DNA of 55,540 bases from an uncultured Collinsella sp. (GTDB taxonomy: Bacteria > Actinomycetota > Coriobacteriia > Coriobacteriales > Coriobacteriaceae): positions 1 through 55,540 of the forward strand of contig CAUEQD010000013.1 of the NCBI GenBank assembly GCA_959019945.1. The letters run 5' to 3'. The first letter of the stretch is position 1, and every line of letters starts with the position of its first letter. Of this stretch, positions 1 to 8,634 are shown piece after piece. Both the position numbers and the translations under genes were made by a program. The notes under the pieces were generated by a model, which saw only the letters and a list, made by a program, of their open reading frames with translations, had not been told where the DNA came from and searched no databases.

Positions 1-87
1 GACTTGCAGCGACGGACCTCAGGACACTCTTACACCACGTCTGCGCGCGCGACCTCGCTACGGCCTGTTCGGAAGCAAAAGTGGGCA

Positions 88-1350
88 CTAAGCGCTGTAG
101 CCCATCGCCTGCAGGACAAACATAACAACCGTCAGCACCGTAATCACACCAATGGTCGCCCACGTGAGCACGTTCCACACGCGGCCGTTGCGGTTGGCAC
201 CCATAATGTGACGGTCGGCGGCGATAACCACTTGGAACACCAGAACCACGGGCAGCAGCACGCCATTGATGACCTGCGAGGTCATCATAATCTGGAACAG
301 ATCGACGCCGGGCATGAGCACCAGCACGGCAGAGATGCCAATGATGGCAGTAATGATGCCGCGATAGACCGGGGCCTCGTCCCAGCTGCGGTCGGCACCG
401 CGCTCCCAGCCAAATGCCTCGCAGATAGCGCTCGACGTAACGCCCGGCAGCACGCAGGCAGCCAAGAAGCTCGCCGCGACCAGGCCCGAGGCAAACAGTA
501 CCGTAGACCACTGACCCGCAATAGGCTCCAGCGCGCGGGCAGCATCGGCAGCATCGCTAATCTGAATACCCGCCGGGAACAACACCGTGCCGGTCGTGAT
601 GATAATAAAGCCGGCAATGATATCGGCAGCGATCGAGCCGCTCACGGTATCAATACGCTGCAGCACGATGTCGTCCTCGCCCGCATTCTTATCGACCACG
701 TTGTTCTGCGCCAAGAAAATCATCCACGGCGCGATGGTGGTACCGATCGTTGCGACCACGAGCGACACGTAGCTGGGGTCGTTTTGAATATTGGGGACGA
801 CCAGGTCGACCGCGACCTCACCCCAGTTGGGGCCAGCCATAAACGCGGCGACGATGTAGGTCACGAACACGCAGCTCACCAGCAGCAGAATCTTCTCGAT
901 GCGCTGGAAACTACCCGACATGGTAAGCATCCATACCAGCAGCGCCACCAACGGCACCGAGATGCTCGCCGGCACGCCAAAGAGAGCAAGACCGCTGGCG
1001 ATGCCCGCAAACTCCGAAATGGTCACAGCCGTGTTGGCGATCAACAGCGCCGCCATAGCAAGTACACTCTTGCGCACGCCAAAGCGCTCGCGAATGAGCG
1101 ATGCCAGGCCCTTACCCGTGACGCAGCCGCAGCGCGCCGCAGTCTCCTGCGTCACGATGAGCAGCACAGTCATGACGGGAAGCATCCAGAGCATCTTGTA
1201 GCCATAGCTGGCGCCCGCACTGGAATACGTTGCAATGCCGCCGGCGTCATTGCCCGAAAGCGCCGCCAGCAGACCGGGACCCATAGCGCCAAAGATGGCC
1301 GCGATGGTCAGCTTTTGCTTGGTGCCCGACTTTTGCTTGGTATTTTGCAC
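88..1350 (-). CDS. NRAMP-family divalent metal transporter, probably Mg2+-type (NRMT-like)
   Basis: Inner-membrane transporter of about 420 residues with many hydrophobic helices, the usual NRAMP length. The start is GTG at 1350: an AGGTGG Shine-Dalgarno lies 4 bases upstream and overlaps the TAG stop of the upstream gene, so the two are translationally coupled. The helix-1 metal motif, DPGN in Mn/Fe transporters, reads DAGG here (within SGNDAGGIATYSS). The helix-6 motif, usually MPH, reads APW (within GTTIAPWMIF), so the soft methionine ligand is absent. These changes match NRAMP-related magnesium transporters (NRMTs), a branch I recall being studied from Eggerthella lenta. Family assignment is firm; the Mg2+ substrate is inference, supported by the MgtE-like partner upstream. 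The first 87 bases of the window, beyond its stop, show no gene or clear terminator. Confidence 0.9.
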   Translation of the reverse strand: MQNTKQKSGTKQKLTIAAIFGAMGPGLLAALSGNDAGGIATYSSAGASYGYKMLWMLPVMTVLLIVTQETAARCGCVTGKGLASLIRERFGVRKSVLAMAALLIANTAVTISEFAGIASGLALFGVPASISVPLVALLVWMLTMSGSFQRIEKILLLVSCVFVTYIVAAFMAGPNWGEVAVDLVVPNIQNDPSYVSLVVATIGTTIAPWMIFLAQNNVVDKNAGEDDIVLQRIDTVSGSIAADIIAGFIIITTGTVLFPAGIQISDAADAARALEPIAGQWSTVLFASGLVAASFLAACVLPGVTSSAICEAFGWERGADRSWDEAPVYRGIITAIIGISAVLVLMPGVDLFQIMMTSQVINGVLLPVVLVFQVVIAADRHIMGANRNGRVWNVLTWATIGVITVLTVVMFVLQAMGYSA

Positions 1351-1358
1351 GCGACCAC

Positions 1359-3203
1359 CTAACCCATGACTGACATGGCGAGCAGCACCGCGGCGATGCA
1401 ATACGCCACACACGAGATCATGACGGCAATGACGTTCATGGCGGTGCCCGACGTGTTGAGGTCATGCTCGTCACGCCAGAACAGCACCATCAGGTAAATC
1501 ACGGCGCTCATGTTGCCAACCAGGCAAATGATGGCCGCGATGTTAAAGCAGCCGGTAAAGAGCTGTTCCTCAAACATGGGCGCGTCGGGGAACGCGGCGG
1601 TGCGCACCAGCTGGGCGCACAGGTAGGTCACGAGCGACAGGATCAGGCCCATGCCCGTGCTCTGGAAGAAGAACCCCAGATACGGCTTGGGCTCGTCATC
1701 GTGACCGTCATACTCCAGGAAGTAGTTCTTGACGAACGACACCATGCGCGAGGCCGCCAGCAGCACGAGCGGCATGGCGCACATGGGGAACACCACCAGA
1801 TGCGCGGAGCCGAGCGTCGTCCCCAGCACCGTTGCCATGATGCACGAGGCAATGCCCCACACGACAACCCAGTACTGGCGATGCACGAACCAGCTGAGCA
1901 CATTCGTCGAGTCGTCGGACGCGCTATCGCCCGAGCCGACGCCTGCGATCTGCAGGTCCTCCTGGTGCTCCTCGGCGATAACGTCCATGGCGTCATCAAA
2001 GGTCACGATACCCAGGATATGACGGTTCTCGTCGCAGACAGGGATGGCAACCAGGTCGTACTTGGTCATCTCGTCCGTCACGTCTTCCTGGTCCTCGTCG
2101 GGCGACACATAGACCAGGTCGCGATAGGCCAGCTGACCCAGCGTGGCGTCGCGGTCGGCTACGATCAGCGTGCGCAGCGAAAGCACGCCGGTCAGCATGC
2201 CGCTCGGATCCTCGGTATAGACGTAGTAGACGCTCTCGAAGTCCTCGTCGAGCTCGCGAATCGCCTCGATGGCGTCACCGACCGTTGCCGTAGCGGGCAG
2301 GGAGACAAACTCCGAGGTCATGATGCGGCCGGCGGTGTTGTCCTCGTAGCCCAGCAGATTACGAATCGCCTTCTCCTCCTTGACGCCCATCAGGCGCAAG
2401 AGCTTCTCGGCCTTCTCGTAATCGAGCTCGTCGATCAGATCGGCGGCGTCGTCCGGGTCCATCATGGCCAGCATCGACGATGCGTCGGTGTCGGACAGAC
2501 CCTCGAGCATCTCGGTCATAAGCTCGTCGTCATCGAACTCCGAGATGGCCTCGGCGGCCTGGGCAGTATCGAGCTGCGCAAACACCTGCGCACGTAGGCG
2601 CGGGTCGAGCTGCTCGATAATGTCGGCGATGTCGGCAGGGTGCAGCTCGCCGAGCGTCTTGTGCGACACCGAGAGTTGGATGTTTTTAGTCGAGCGGTCG
2701 AGCAGGTCCATGTAGGACCAAGCGATGATGTCCTCGCTGAGTGGCTTGCCCAGATGCTTCATAAAGCCCTCGACGACGTGCTCGAGCGCGGGGCTGATTG
2801 CACGCAGCAGACCGCGGGCGCCGACCTCGGCACCCAGCAGGCGCAGCTGATTTTCGCCCGACATGGAAAACTTGATGTCGTTTACGCGCACGACCTTCAT
2901 GCCCTGCGTGTCGACAATCTGCTTATTGAGAACATCGCGCGCCAGCAGGAGCTCGGTCGGCTGCAGGTACGAGAAGCGAATGTTGGTGGCAGACGTATTG
3001 AGATACACGCCCGTCTCGTCGATGCGGTCGACCCATTTGCGCCAGCTGATCATGAACGGCGTCTTGCCGGGACCGCGGAACGCAAGCGACGTCACGTGCG
3101 GAAAAACTTCGCCGGTAGCAATGCCAAAATCGTTCACCACGCCGAGCTTTTCGCCGTCGACGTCCAAGACTGGCAATTTGAGCATCTCACTCAGATAATT
3201 CAA
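1359..3203 (-). CDS. PRC-barrel / MgtE-N / CBS membrane protein (MgtE-like magnesium transport protein)
   Basis: A 614-residue protein. Residues 1-120 hold one or two PRC-barrel-like segments (LSEMLKLPVLDVDGEKLG). Residues about 160-290 form the superhelical MgtE N domain with repeated acidic D/E motifs (DDDELMTEML, DPDDAADLIDELD). Residues about 295-420 hold a CBS pair, and after residue 450 there are four to five hydrophobic helices. MgtE N and CBS domains act as a cytoplasmic Mg2+ sensor in the family. The C-terminal membrane part is not the canonical MgtE pore as far as I can tell, so it could be a regulator or subunit of the coupled NRAMP protein. The start is TTG at 3203, with GGGGAG 6 bases upstream; no in-frame ATG lies upstream. 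A short upstream reading frame overlaps this start. Confidence 0.85.
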   Translation of the reverse strand: MNYLSEMLKLPVLDVDGEKLGVVNDFGIATGEVFPHVTSLAFRGPGKTPFMISWRKWVDRIDETGVYLNTSATNIRFSYLQPTELLLARDVLNKQIVDTQGMKVVRVNDIKFSMSGENQLRLLGAEVGARGLLRAISPALEHVVEGFMKHLGKPLSEDIIAWSYMDLLDRSTKNIQLSVSHKTLGELHPADIADIIEQLDPRLRAQVFAQLDTAQAAEAISEFDDDELMTEMLEGLSDTDASSMLAMMDPDDAADLIDELDYEKAEKLLRLMGVKEEKAIRNLLGYEDNTAGRIMTSEFVSLPATATVGDAIEAIRELDEDFESVYYVYTEDPSGMLTGVLSLRTLIVADRDATLGQLAYRDLVYVSPDEDQEDVTDEMTKYDLVAIPVCDENRHILGIVTFDDAMDVIAEEHQEDLQIAGVGSGDSASDDSTNVLSWFVHRQYWVVVWGIASCIMATVLGTTLGSAHLVVFPMCAMPLVLLAASRMVSFVKNYFLEYDGHDDEPKPYLGFFFQSTGMGLILSLVTYLCAQLVRTAAFPDAPMFEEQLFTGCFNIAAIICLVGNMSAVIYLMVLFWRDEHDLNTSGTAMNVIAVMISCVAYCIAAVLLAMSVMG

Positions 3204-3219
3204 TGGTGCTCCCCATCAT
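3187..3219 (-). other. Candidate upstream leader peptide (10 codons) overlapping the mgtE-like start
   Basis: ATG codons at 3219 and 3216 follow a strong GGAGG (3228-3224). The frame reads MMGSTIELSE then TGA, and overlaps the TTG start of the transporter in another frame. Translation of the leader could control or couple translation of the downstream gene. There is no direct evidence that it is translated. Confidence 0.35.
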
Positions 3220-3308
3220 TATTCCTCCGAACGCGGCCGCGCGTGCGGCGTCCGGGGGCTTCTGGATATGTATACGCATGCGCGGGCGGCACGCCGCTCG
3301 ACGCTTAC

Positions 3309-3361
3309 ACCCCGTGCATGCGCAAAAAGCACCTGCATGGGGTCATCGACTGTATGGTCGA
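3309..3361 (-). promoter_or_regulatory. Structured leader region of the cation-transport operon
   Basis: Two stem-loops lie in the stretch upstream of the mgtE-like gene. 3309-3343 pairs a CACCCCGTGCATGCGC-type arm with its near-complement around an AAAAA loop; 3346-3361 pairs TCGAC with GTCGA. A TATAGT box on the minus strand near 3411 could be a -10, giving a leader of about 190 bases. I do not recognise the M-box or another known riboswitch. The rest of 3220-3531 shows no gene. Confidence 0.3.
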
Positions 3362-3497
3362 GGTTTGGATTTCACCTGCAACCTTTCTCTTGACCCTCAT
3401 TAACCGCAGTAACTATAGCATCAGCATCGCGCTGCGGCACCGAATTTATGCGCTGCACATTGCAGGCATACCAAACGCTAACGCATCCGTGACATAG

Positions 3498-3524
3498 TCA
3501 TTGGGGACGTTCTTAAATGACTAC
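3498..3524. repeat. 27-base palindrome-ended intergenic repeat, copy 1
   Basis: The unit begins AGTCATTGGGGACG and ends TTAAATGACT, so its ends are complementary (AGTCATT/AATGACT). Related copies lie at 12023-12049 (same strand) and 12160-12186 (opposite strand). It sits between the 3' end of the NodB-like gene and the leader of the transport operon. Confidence 0.7.
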
Positions 3525-3531
3525 CCAATAA

Positions 3532-4938
3532 CTACTCTGTGGTGTCGTCGTCCTCGGCAAGCTGGGGGAACACGGCGTCCTCGGGCATGGTGGCCTTCGT
3601 CAGCGAGGTGAGCTTTTTGCTCAGCGACGTGTCCGTCTTGACCAGGTCGCTGAGCGTCACGATCTTGTAGCCGTCGGCAATGAGGCCGTCGATAATCTGC
3701 GGCAGCGCCTCGAGCGTCTGCTCGGCGCATTCGTCTCTATCGGTGAGCAGCACGATATTGCCCGGCGTCACCGAATCGAGCACCGTCGAGACCTGCTCGT
3801 CGGCACCGTTGAGCAGCCAGTCGCCCGAGTCAATATTCCACGAGACCACGGCGGAGACCAGGTCCATCGCATCAATCCAGTTTTGTTCGTCAAAGGCAGC
3901 GTAGGGAGCACGCAGCAGCATCGTCTTCACGCCGGTCGCCGACTTAATCGCATCGGTGCCTTTCGTGATCTGTTCGCGTACCGCCTCACGGTCCTGACCC
4001 TTGAGCGAATCGTCGCTGTAGCTGTTGGATCCGATCTCGCACCCGGCGTCGACAATCGCCTTGGCCGTGGCAGGCGAGGCCTCGGCCGCATCGCCCGAAA
4101 GGAAGAACGTCGCGGTGACGCCCTTTTCCTTGAGCACCTGCAAGATCTGTTTGGTGGCGCCGCTCGGACCCTCGTCAAACGTCAGTGCCACGTACTTTTT
4201 GTTGCCCTTGGGCGCCACGCTGGCGCACGCAACAACGCAATCGGTGGCGGGCACAACCTCGCCGCGGTCTTGCGTCTTGCCCGACTGCTCACCAACCCAC
4301 ACCTCGGATCGGCCCCGGACACCCCATGTCTGCACATACTCGATAGCGCCCGTGCCCTCGACCTTGAGCTTGGGCTCGATAACCGTAGCCTGAACCTCGT
4401 GCTTCTCGTAAGTGTTACGGCCATCCTTGACCGTCACCTTCTCGCCGCCCTCGAGTTCGCGGCTATCCCATTTGCCCTGCTTCACGCGCTTGCCGTCGAC
4501 CTTCACCGACAGCTTTTCGCCCCCATGGCGCTTGAGCACGCTGTCATCGACGGCCAGCAGGTCGCCTGCGTCGTAGGTGTCAGTCAACTCCTGGTCGTCG
4601 ATGAGATTCTGCAGCGTAGAGCCCACACGCACCGCGGTCTTCTGGCCGTTGAGCTCCACGTCCACACTGCGGTTGACGTAGCCCACGACGGCAGCGATAA
4701 ACAGCACGAGCGCGCAACCCACGGCGATGAGCGCGTAGGGCAGGCGAGACGAACGACGGGGCGTACGGCTGTTGCCGATGCGCGCACTGCGGTCGCTAAA
4801 GCCGCGGCTATGGTTGAGATACATCGCGCCGGGCTTACGGTGACGCTTGCGCTGACCGCTGGGCAGCTGCCCCAGGTCGCGGCGCGCCGTCGGACGCGCA
4901 CCCGAACGCCCGTTTAAGTTGGATCCGTTTTGGCGCAT
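3532..4938 (-). CDS. Membrane-anchored polysaccharide-deacetylase-like (NodB) protein, metal site degenerate
   Basis: A 468-residue type II membrane protein: an Arg-rich cytoplasmic N terminus of about 68 residues, one helix (LPYALIAVGCALVLFIAAVV), an extracellular spacer, and a NodB-type carbohydrate esterase fold from about residue 250. Family motif 1 (TFDDGP) reads TFDEGPS. Motif 2, normally H-x3-H, reads SNSYSDD with both metal-binding histidines gone. Motif 3 reads RAPYA. The last motif, normally LxxH, reads LLTDRDE. Active NodB enzymes deacetylate peptidoglycan or chitin oligomers using these residues, so this protein is probably a non-catalytic wall-binding relative or uses another mechanism. 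It is the last gene before the cation-transport operon, and a hairpin separates it from the PRC gene upstream. Confidence 0.8.
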   Translation of the reverse strand: MRQNGSNLNGRSGARPTARRDLGQLPSGQRKRHRKPGAMYLNHSRGFSDRSARIGNSRTPRRSSRLPYALIAVGCALVLFIAAVVGYVNRSVDVELNGQKTAVRVGSTLQNLIDDQELTDTYDAGDLLAVDDSVLKRHGGEKLSVKVDGKRVKQGKWDSRELEGGEKVTVKDGRNTYEKHEVQATVIEPKLKVEGTGAIEYVQTWGVRGRSEVWVGEQSGKTQDRGEVVPATDCVVACASVAPKGNKKYVALTFDEGPSGATKQILQVLKEKGVTATFFLSGDAAEASPATAKAIVDAGCEIGSNSYSDDSLKGQDREAVREQITKGTDAIKSATGVKTMLLRAPYAAFDEQNWIDAMDLVSAVVSWNIDSGDWLLNGADEQVSTVLDSVTPGNIVLLTDRDECAEQTLEALPQIIDGLIADGYKIVTLSDLVKTDTSLSKKLTSLTKATMPEDAVFPQLAEDDDTTE

Positions 4939-4952
4939 GTGCCCTCCCCCAT

Positions 4953-4989
4953 AAACACAGCAAGCCGGAGCAACAGGTCTCCGGCTTGC
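4953..4989 (-). terminator. Hairpin terminator after the PRC-barrel gene
   Basis: Perfect 11-base stem: GCAAGCCGGAG (4960-4970) pairs with CTCCGGCTTGC (4979-4989) around an 8-base loop, followed on the minus strand by TGTGTTTAT. It lies between the PRC-barrel gene and the NodB-like gene start. Confidence 0.65.
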
Positions 4990-5010
4990 CTCCCATCATT
5001 TGGTACGTCG

Positions 5011-5766
5011 CTATTTTGTAGCTTTTGACGAGCCTCCGCTCGCCTTTTGGTATTCGTCCTTAAAGGCCTTGAACATGCCGCGCGTCTTGCCGAGCTGCTT
5101 GCCCAGTGCGCGACTGCCCTTGTCCACGGCAACCGATCCCTTGTCGTCGAGCACCTTGGCGCCCTTTTTGACCTTGTCGCCCACCACGACGCTGGCCTCG
5201 GCGGCCTTGGCAGCCGCACCGCCCGAATACCCGAGCGACTTGACCTCGTCCGAGACGACCATCGCGCCGTTCTCGTAGCCGCGCAGCATCGTCGGCGGCA
5301 CCTGCGTGTCACCAACCAAAACACTCGAAGCAGCACCGGCGGTCACATAGAATGCCTGCACGATGCCCGAGCGCGGCTTGAACTCAACGTCCGAGCAATA
5401 GCCCACGACGTCGCCCGATTCCGTGCGCACGTCCATACCGACCCAGATGATGCAATCGTCCAGGTTGATGTCGAGGCGCTTGGCCGCAGCGGCATCGTAG
5501 GTGTCCTTGGCGTCATCCACCGCGATGGCGCCCTCATAGACGCCGATGGCATCGAGCGCCACAAAACGGTCGGGGCGCTCAATCATGCCCGCAATATCGG
5601 ACTGGCGAACCATAAAGCCCGCCACGCGCGTGCCGCCCGGGGTAAAGACCGGAAAGTGGATCTTCCCGAGCTTTTTAGGGCTGCGCGGCGTGCCGTCCTT
5701 TTTGGTGCGCTTGTCCTCGGAAGGCTTGCGATAGATCTTGGCGCCGACAAAATCCCCGGCGCGCAT
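5011..5766 (-). CDS. PRC-barrel domain protein
   Basis: A 251-residue soluble protein without signal peptide. The first 75 residues and residues about 95-180 each resemble a PRC-barrel half (KLGKIHFPVFTPGGTRVAGF and GDVVGYCSDVEFKPRSG). The last 60 residues are Lys/Ala/Gly-rich and probably flexible. PRC barrels occur in RNA-processing factors, photosynthetic reaction centres and ion-transport regulators; the partner here is unknown. Its ATG overlaps the stop of the upstream YtxH gene (TAATG), so the two are co-translated. Confidence 0.75.
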   Translation of the reverse strand: MRAGDFVGAKIYRKPSEDKRTKKDGTPRSPKKLGKIHFPVFTPGGTRVAGFMVRQSDIAGMIERPDRFVALDAIGVYEGAIAVDDAKDTYDAAAAKRLDINLDDCIIWVGMDVRTESGDVVGYCSDVEFKPRSGIVQAFYVTAGAASSVLVGDTQVPPTMLRGYENGAMVVSDEVKSLGYSGGAAAKAAEASVVVGDKVKKGAKVLDDKGSVAVDKGSRALGKQLGKTRGMFKAFKDEYQKASGGSSKATK

Positions 5767-6155
5767 TATGCCTCGGTCGAGGGCTCCGCAGCCTCGGTGT
5801 CGGCCTCGGCGGCGTTCTCGACCACGACGTCGGCAGCGGGCGTCACGTTGCCGCCCGAAATGGCGTCGTTGAGCTGCTCGCGCAGCTGGTCCATGCGCTC
5901 GCGGGCCAGGTCGACCTTGGCGCGCAGGTCATCGGTCTTAGCATCGACCATCGGGCCAAAGTCGTTGACCGCGGCGCGGGCCTCCTCGGCACCGTGCTCG
6001 TAGGTGTCGCGCATATTGTCCCAGGCGTCGTTGGCGATATCGGCAGCCATGGCGCGGGTCTCGGCGCCCGAGCGCGGGGCCAGAGCAACGCCGATGATAG
6101 CGCCGGCGGCGGCACCAAAGAGTGCGCCGGAGACAAAGCTGAAAGTCTTACCCAT
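5766..6155 (-). CDS. YtxH-domain small membrane protein
   Basis: About 129 residues. The start chosen is the ATG at 6155, 7 bases after GAGAGG; a second ATG at 6161 is too close to that site. A Gly/Ala-rich transmembrane helix (VSGALFGAAAGAIIGVALAP) is followed by RSGAETR, as in YtxH proteins. Then come about 60 residues of amphipathic coiled coil (AKVDLARERMDQLREQL) and an acidic Ala/Glu tail. YtxH proteins are stress-associated envelope proteins of unclear function. It forms a two-gene operon with the PRC-barrel protein. Confidence 0.8.
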   Translation of the reverse strand: MGKTFSFVSGALFGAAAGAIIGVALAPRSGAETRAMAADIANDAWDNMRDTYEHGAEEARAAVNDFGPMVDAKTDDLRAKVDLARERMDQLREQLNDAISGGNVTPAADVVVENAAEADTEAAEPSTEA

Positions 6156-6291
6156 GATCATTCCTCTCCTGCAGGCACGTCGGTGCCCACCGTTTGAATG
6201 CTGTCCATTATACCCGCAGCGCATCACTTGCCGCTCCGCTCATCTGCGTACGGCAAAGGCGCAGGTACGTGATGGTGATAAACGCGTAGGC

Positions 6292-7125
6292 CTACTCTTG
6301 GGGCATAGCCGGCATGGCCACCGTGGCACCCGGGTCCTCGCCGGCGCCGTCCACGAGCGGCAGGCCGCCCTCATGCGCAGGTCCTGCCGGAACCGTCGCA
6401 GCACCGCCAAAGACGGCAGCGGAGGCCTCGTGGTTCTCGGCAACCGCGCCCTCGGTATCAATCGCCACCTGGGGCTCGTCGTCAAAGTTGGGGACGCCCT
6501 GGGGCTCGGCGGGAACGGGCTCGGCGGTCGCATCGGCAACGGGCTCGGCGTCGACCGGCACATCGCCCTCGTCAGCGCCCTCGTCCTCGGCAGCATCTTC
6601 GCCGTTCGCAGCGGCGACGGCCTCGTGAGGATCCTTGCCCTCGGCCTCGGCGCGCATGCCCAGTACCAGGTTGCGCAGGCCCGCGACCGTGCCCTCCACG
6701 TCGGGGGCAGGCTGGTCGGCGTGCAGGTACGCCCAGTCCATCATAAAGGTTGCCGACGACAGCGCACCGATGGCCAGCGCGTCGTCGGGGCACGAAAGCT
6801 CAACCTCAAAGACGCGCTCGTCGTGCTCGCTTACGCGCGTGCGGCCGCACGAAATGCTGCCGGCAAGCCCGGTCTCGTTCATGAGCTCGACCGTCACGTG
6901 CTCCAGCAGGTGGCAGAGCTCGGTCTGACCCATGCAGTCCTGGAACTCGCGGCCGGAATCGCCCAGGCACAGGTGCTTGGCAATCGCCGGCACCAGGTAG
7001 TACACGCGCGCCGTGGCCTCGATGTCCTCCGAGGTCATGAGCGGCATGCCGGGGTTCACCAGCACGTGCGCGCAGATCTTGTCCTCACTGACGGTGACCT
7101 TAAGGATGTTGAACAGGCCTGCCAT
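6292..7125 (-). CDS. Orphan protein resembling the cyanophycin-synthetase N-terminal domain, with acidic disordered tail
   Basis: 277 residues. Residues about 60-150 contain LLEHVTVELMNETGLAG, a CGRTR motif and a following F-E-V-E-L strand. This resembles the cyanophycin synthetase N-terminal domain, where an EHVALELQ helix is followed by GRTR and a V-Y-x-V-x-Y/F strand. The ATP-grasp and Mur-ligase domains of a real synthetase are absent. Residues about 160-277 are low complexity (Ala, Glu, Asp, Pro). It starts at 7125 after GGGGAG, 24 bases downstream of the CorC-like gene, so the two are probably one transcript. Function unknown; the domain similarity comes from motif recall. Confidence 0.65.
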   Translation of the reverse strand: MAGLFNILKVTVSEDKICAHVLVNPGMPLMTSEDIEATARVYYLVPAIAKHLCLGDSGREFQDCMGQTELCHLLEHVTVELMNETGLAGSISCGRTRVSEHDERVFEVELSCPDDALAIGALSSATFMMDWAYLHADQPAPDVEGTVAGLRNLVLGMRAEAEGKDPHEAVAAANGEDAAEDEGADEGDVPVDAEPVADATAEPVPAEPQGVPNFDDEPQVAIDTEGAVAENHEASAAVFGGAATVPAGPAHEGGLPLVDGAGEDPGATVAMPAMPQE

Positions 7126-7149
7126 AACTCTCCCCTACTCTTCCTTGCC

Positions 7150-8523
7150 CTACTCGTCGCCGTCGTGCGGATTCGCGGAACCCGCACCCGACGTCGTCGG
7201 CTCGTTTACCGAAGACTCGGAATCCTTCTTATCGGTTTCGGCCGGAGCGATCACGCGAATGAGCGAGATGCGCTGGCCACGCATCGACTGCACTTTAAAC
7301 TTGTACCCCGCGACCTCAAACACCTCTCCGATGTCGGGCACCGAGTCACAAAGCTCCAAGATCCAGCCGGCGATGGTCTCATAATCATCGCTTTCCTCGA
7401 GCGGCCAACCAAGCTCAATCGCGTCATCGCACGAAAAACGCCCATCGACGAGCCACTCGCGGCGCGAAAGGCGCGTGAGGTACTTGTTGTCGGGGTCGAA
7501 CTCGTCCTCGATCTCGCCCACGATCTCCTCGACGATGTCCTCGATGGTGATGATGCCGGCCGTGCCGCCGTACTCGTCCACGACCACCACGATCTGGTCG
7601 TGCGAGGTCTGCATCTCGGACAGCAGCGGCAGGATGTCCTTGGTGTCGGGCACAAAGGCGGCGTCGCGCAAAAAGCCGGCGATGGGCTGGTCACCCTTGC
7701 CGTCGAGCGCGGGCTGGATCAGGTCCTTGATGTGCGCGATACCCGCGACGTTGTCGGGGTCCTCGTGATAGACGGGGATGCGGCTGAAGCCGGTCTGGCG
7801 CATGGTGGATAGCACGCTGGCGACCGTCTCGTCGTCCTCGCACATGGTGGTGTCCACGCGCGGCACCATGACCTCGCGGGCAACGGTGTCGCCTAGGTCG
7901 AAGATCTCGTGGATCATGCGCTTTTCCTCGTCGAGCAGGTCGTCCTGCTCCGAGACCATGTACTTGATCTCTTCTTCCGAGACGTTTTGGCGGTCGTCGG
8001 CGCTCTTGATGCGCAGGATGCGGGCCAGACCATCGGAGCAAGCGCCGGTCAGCCACACGAGCGGACGGGCGATCTTTTGGAACACGGAAAGCGGGCCCAC
8101 GACCTGCTTGGACACGCCCTCGGCATTGGCCAGGCCGATGCGCTTGGGGACGAGCTCGCCGATCACGATGGATACGAAGGCGACCGCGACGGTGATGATG
8201 ACCGGCGCCAGGCCGCGCGCGATGGCGGAGAGCGGCGCGATGCCAAAACTCATGAGCCACGTGGCGAGCGGGTCGGACAGACTCGTCGAGGCGACGGCGG
8301 ACGAGGCGAAGCCCACGAGCGTGATGGCGACCTGGATGGTGGCGAGCAGCTGGTCGGAATCGGCAGCCAGCTTAATGGCACGCTCGGCGCGCTTGTCGCC
8401 TTCCTCGGCCTCGTGCTCCAGCACGGCGCGCTTGGCCGTGGTGAGAGCCATCTCGGACATGGAGAAGTAGCCGTTGATAAGCGTCAGGACAAGCGTGGTA
8501 ATAAGGGAGATGGTTATGTCCAT
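7150..8523 (-). CDS. CNNM/CorC (HlyC) family hemolysin-like membrane protein
   Basis: 457 residues. An N-terminal DUF21/CNNM membrane domain (residues 1-190) has the typical FSMSEMALTTAKRAVLE start. A CBS pair follows (about 205-330: MVPRVDTTMCEDDETV, and VVVDEYGGTAGIITIEDIVEEIVGEI split across its second half), then a CorC_HlyC C-terminal domain (about 345-435). Proteins of this family are linked to Mg2+/Co2+ efflux or homeostasis. The final 20 residues are acidic and disordered. The start is ATG at 8523 with only a weak ribosome site. Confidence 0.92.
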   Translation of the reverse strand: MDITISLITTLVLTLINGYFSMSEMALTTAKRAVLEHEAEEGDKRAERAIKLAADSDQLLATIQVAITLVGFASSAVASTSLSDPLATWLMSFGIAPLSAIARGLAPVIITVAVAFVSIVIGELVPKRIGLANAEGVSKQVVGPLSVFQKIARPLVWLTGACSDGLARILRIKSADDRQNVSEEEIKYMVSEQDDLLDEEKRMIHEIFDLGDTVAREVMVPRVDTTMCEDDETVASVLSTMRQTGFSRIPVYHEDPDNVAGIAHIKDLIQPALDGKGDQPIAGFLRDAAFVPDTKDILPLLSEMQTSHDQIVVVVDEYGGTAGIITIEDIVEEIVGEIEDEFDPDNKYLTRLSRREWLVDGRFSCDDAIELGWPLEESDDYETIAGWILELCDSVPDIGEVFEVAGYKFKVQSMRGQRISLIRVIAPAETDKKDSESSVNEPTTSGAGSANPHDGDE

Positions 8524-8634
8524 CGGGAGTTTCTCGAACCTCCAAGATTCGGGACGTTAGGTCGTAAGCGTAGGTGGTGGATAGGGCAGTTGCGCCCGAC
8601 GGCCGTTTGGATGCCGCGGGCATAGTCGCGATCG

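Noticed and set aside
4..1362. Long plus-strand open frame opposite the NRAMP gene
   Set aside because: Antisense shadow of a GC-rich gene: composition biased to Arg, His and Gln, no domain motifs, while the minus strand encodes a clear transporter.
3220..3411. M-box magnesium riboswitch in the mgtE-like leader
   Set aside because: The conserved M-box core strings were not found; only generic stem-loops are visible.
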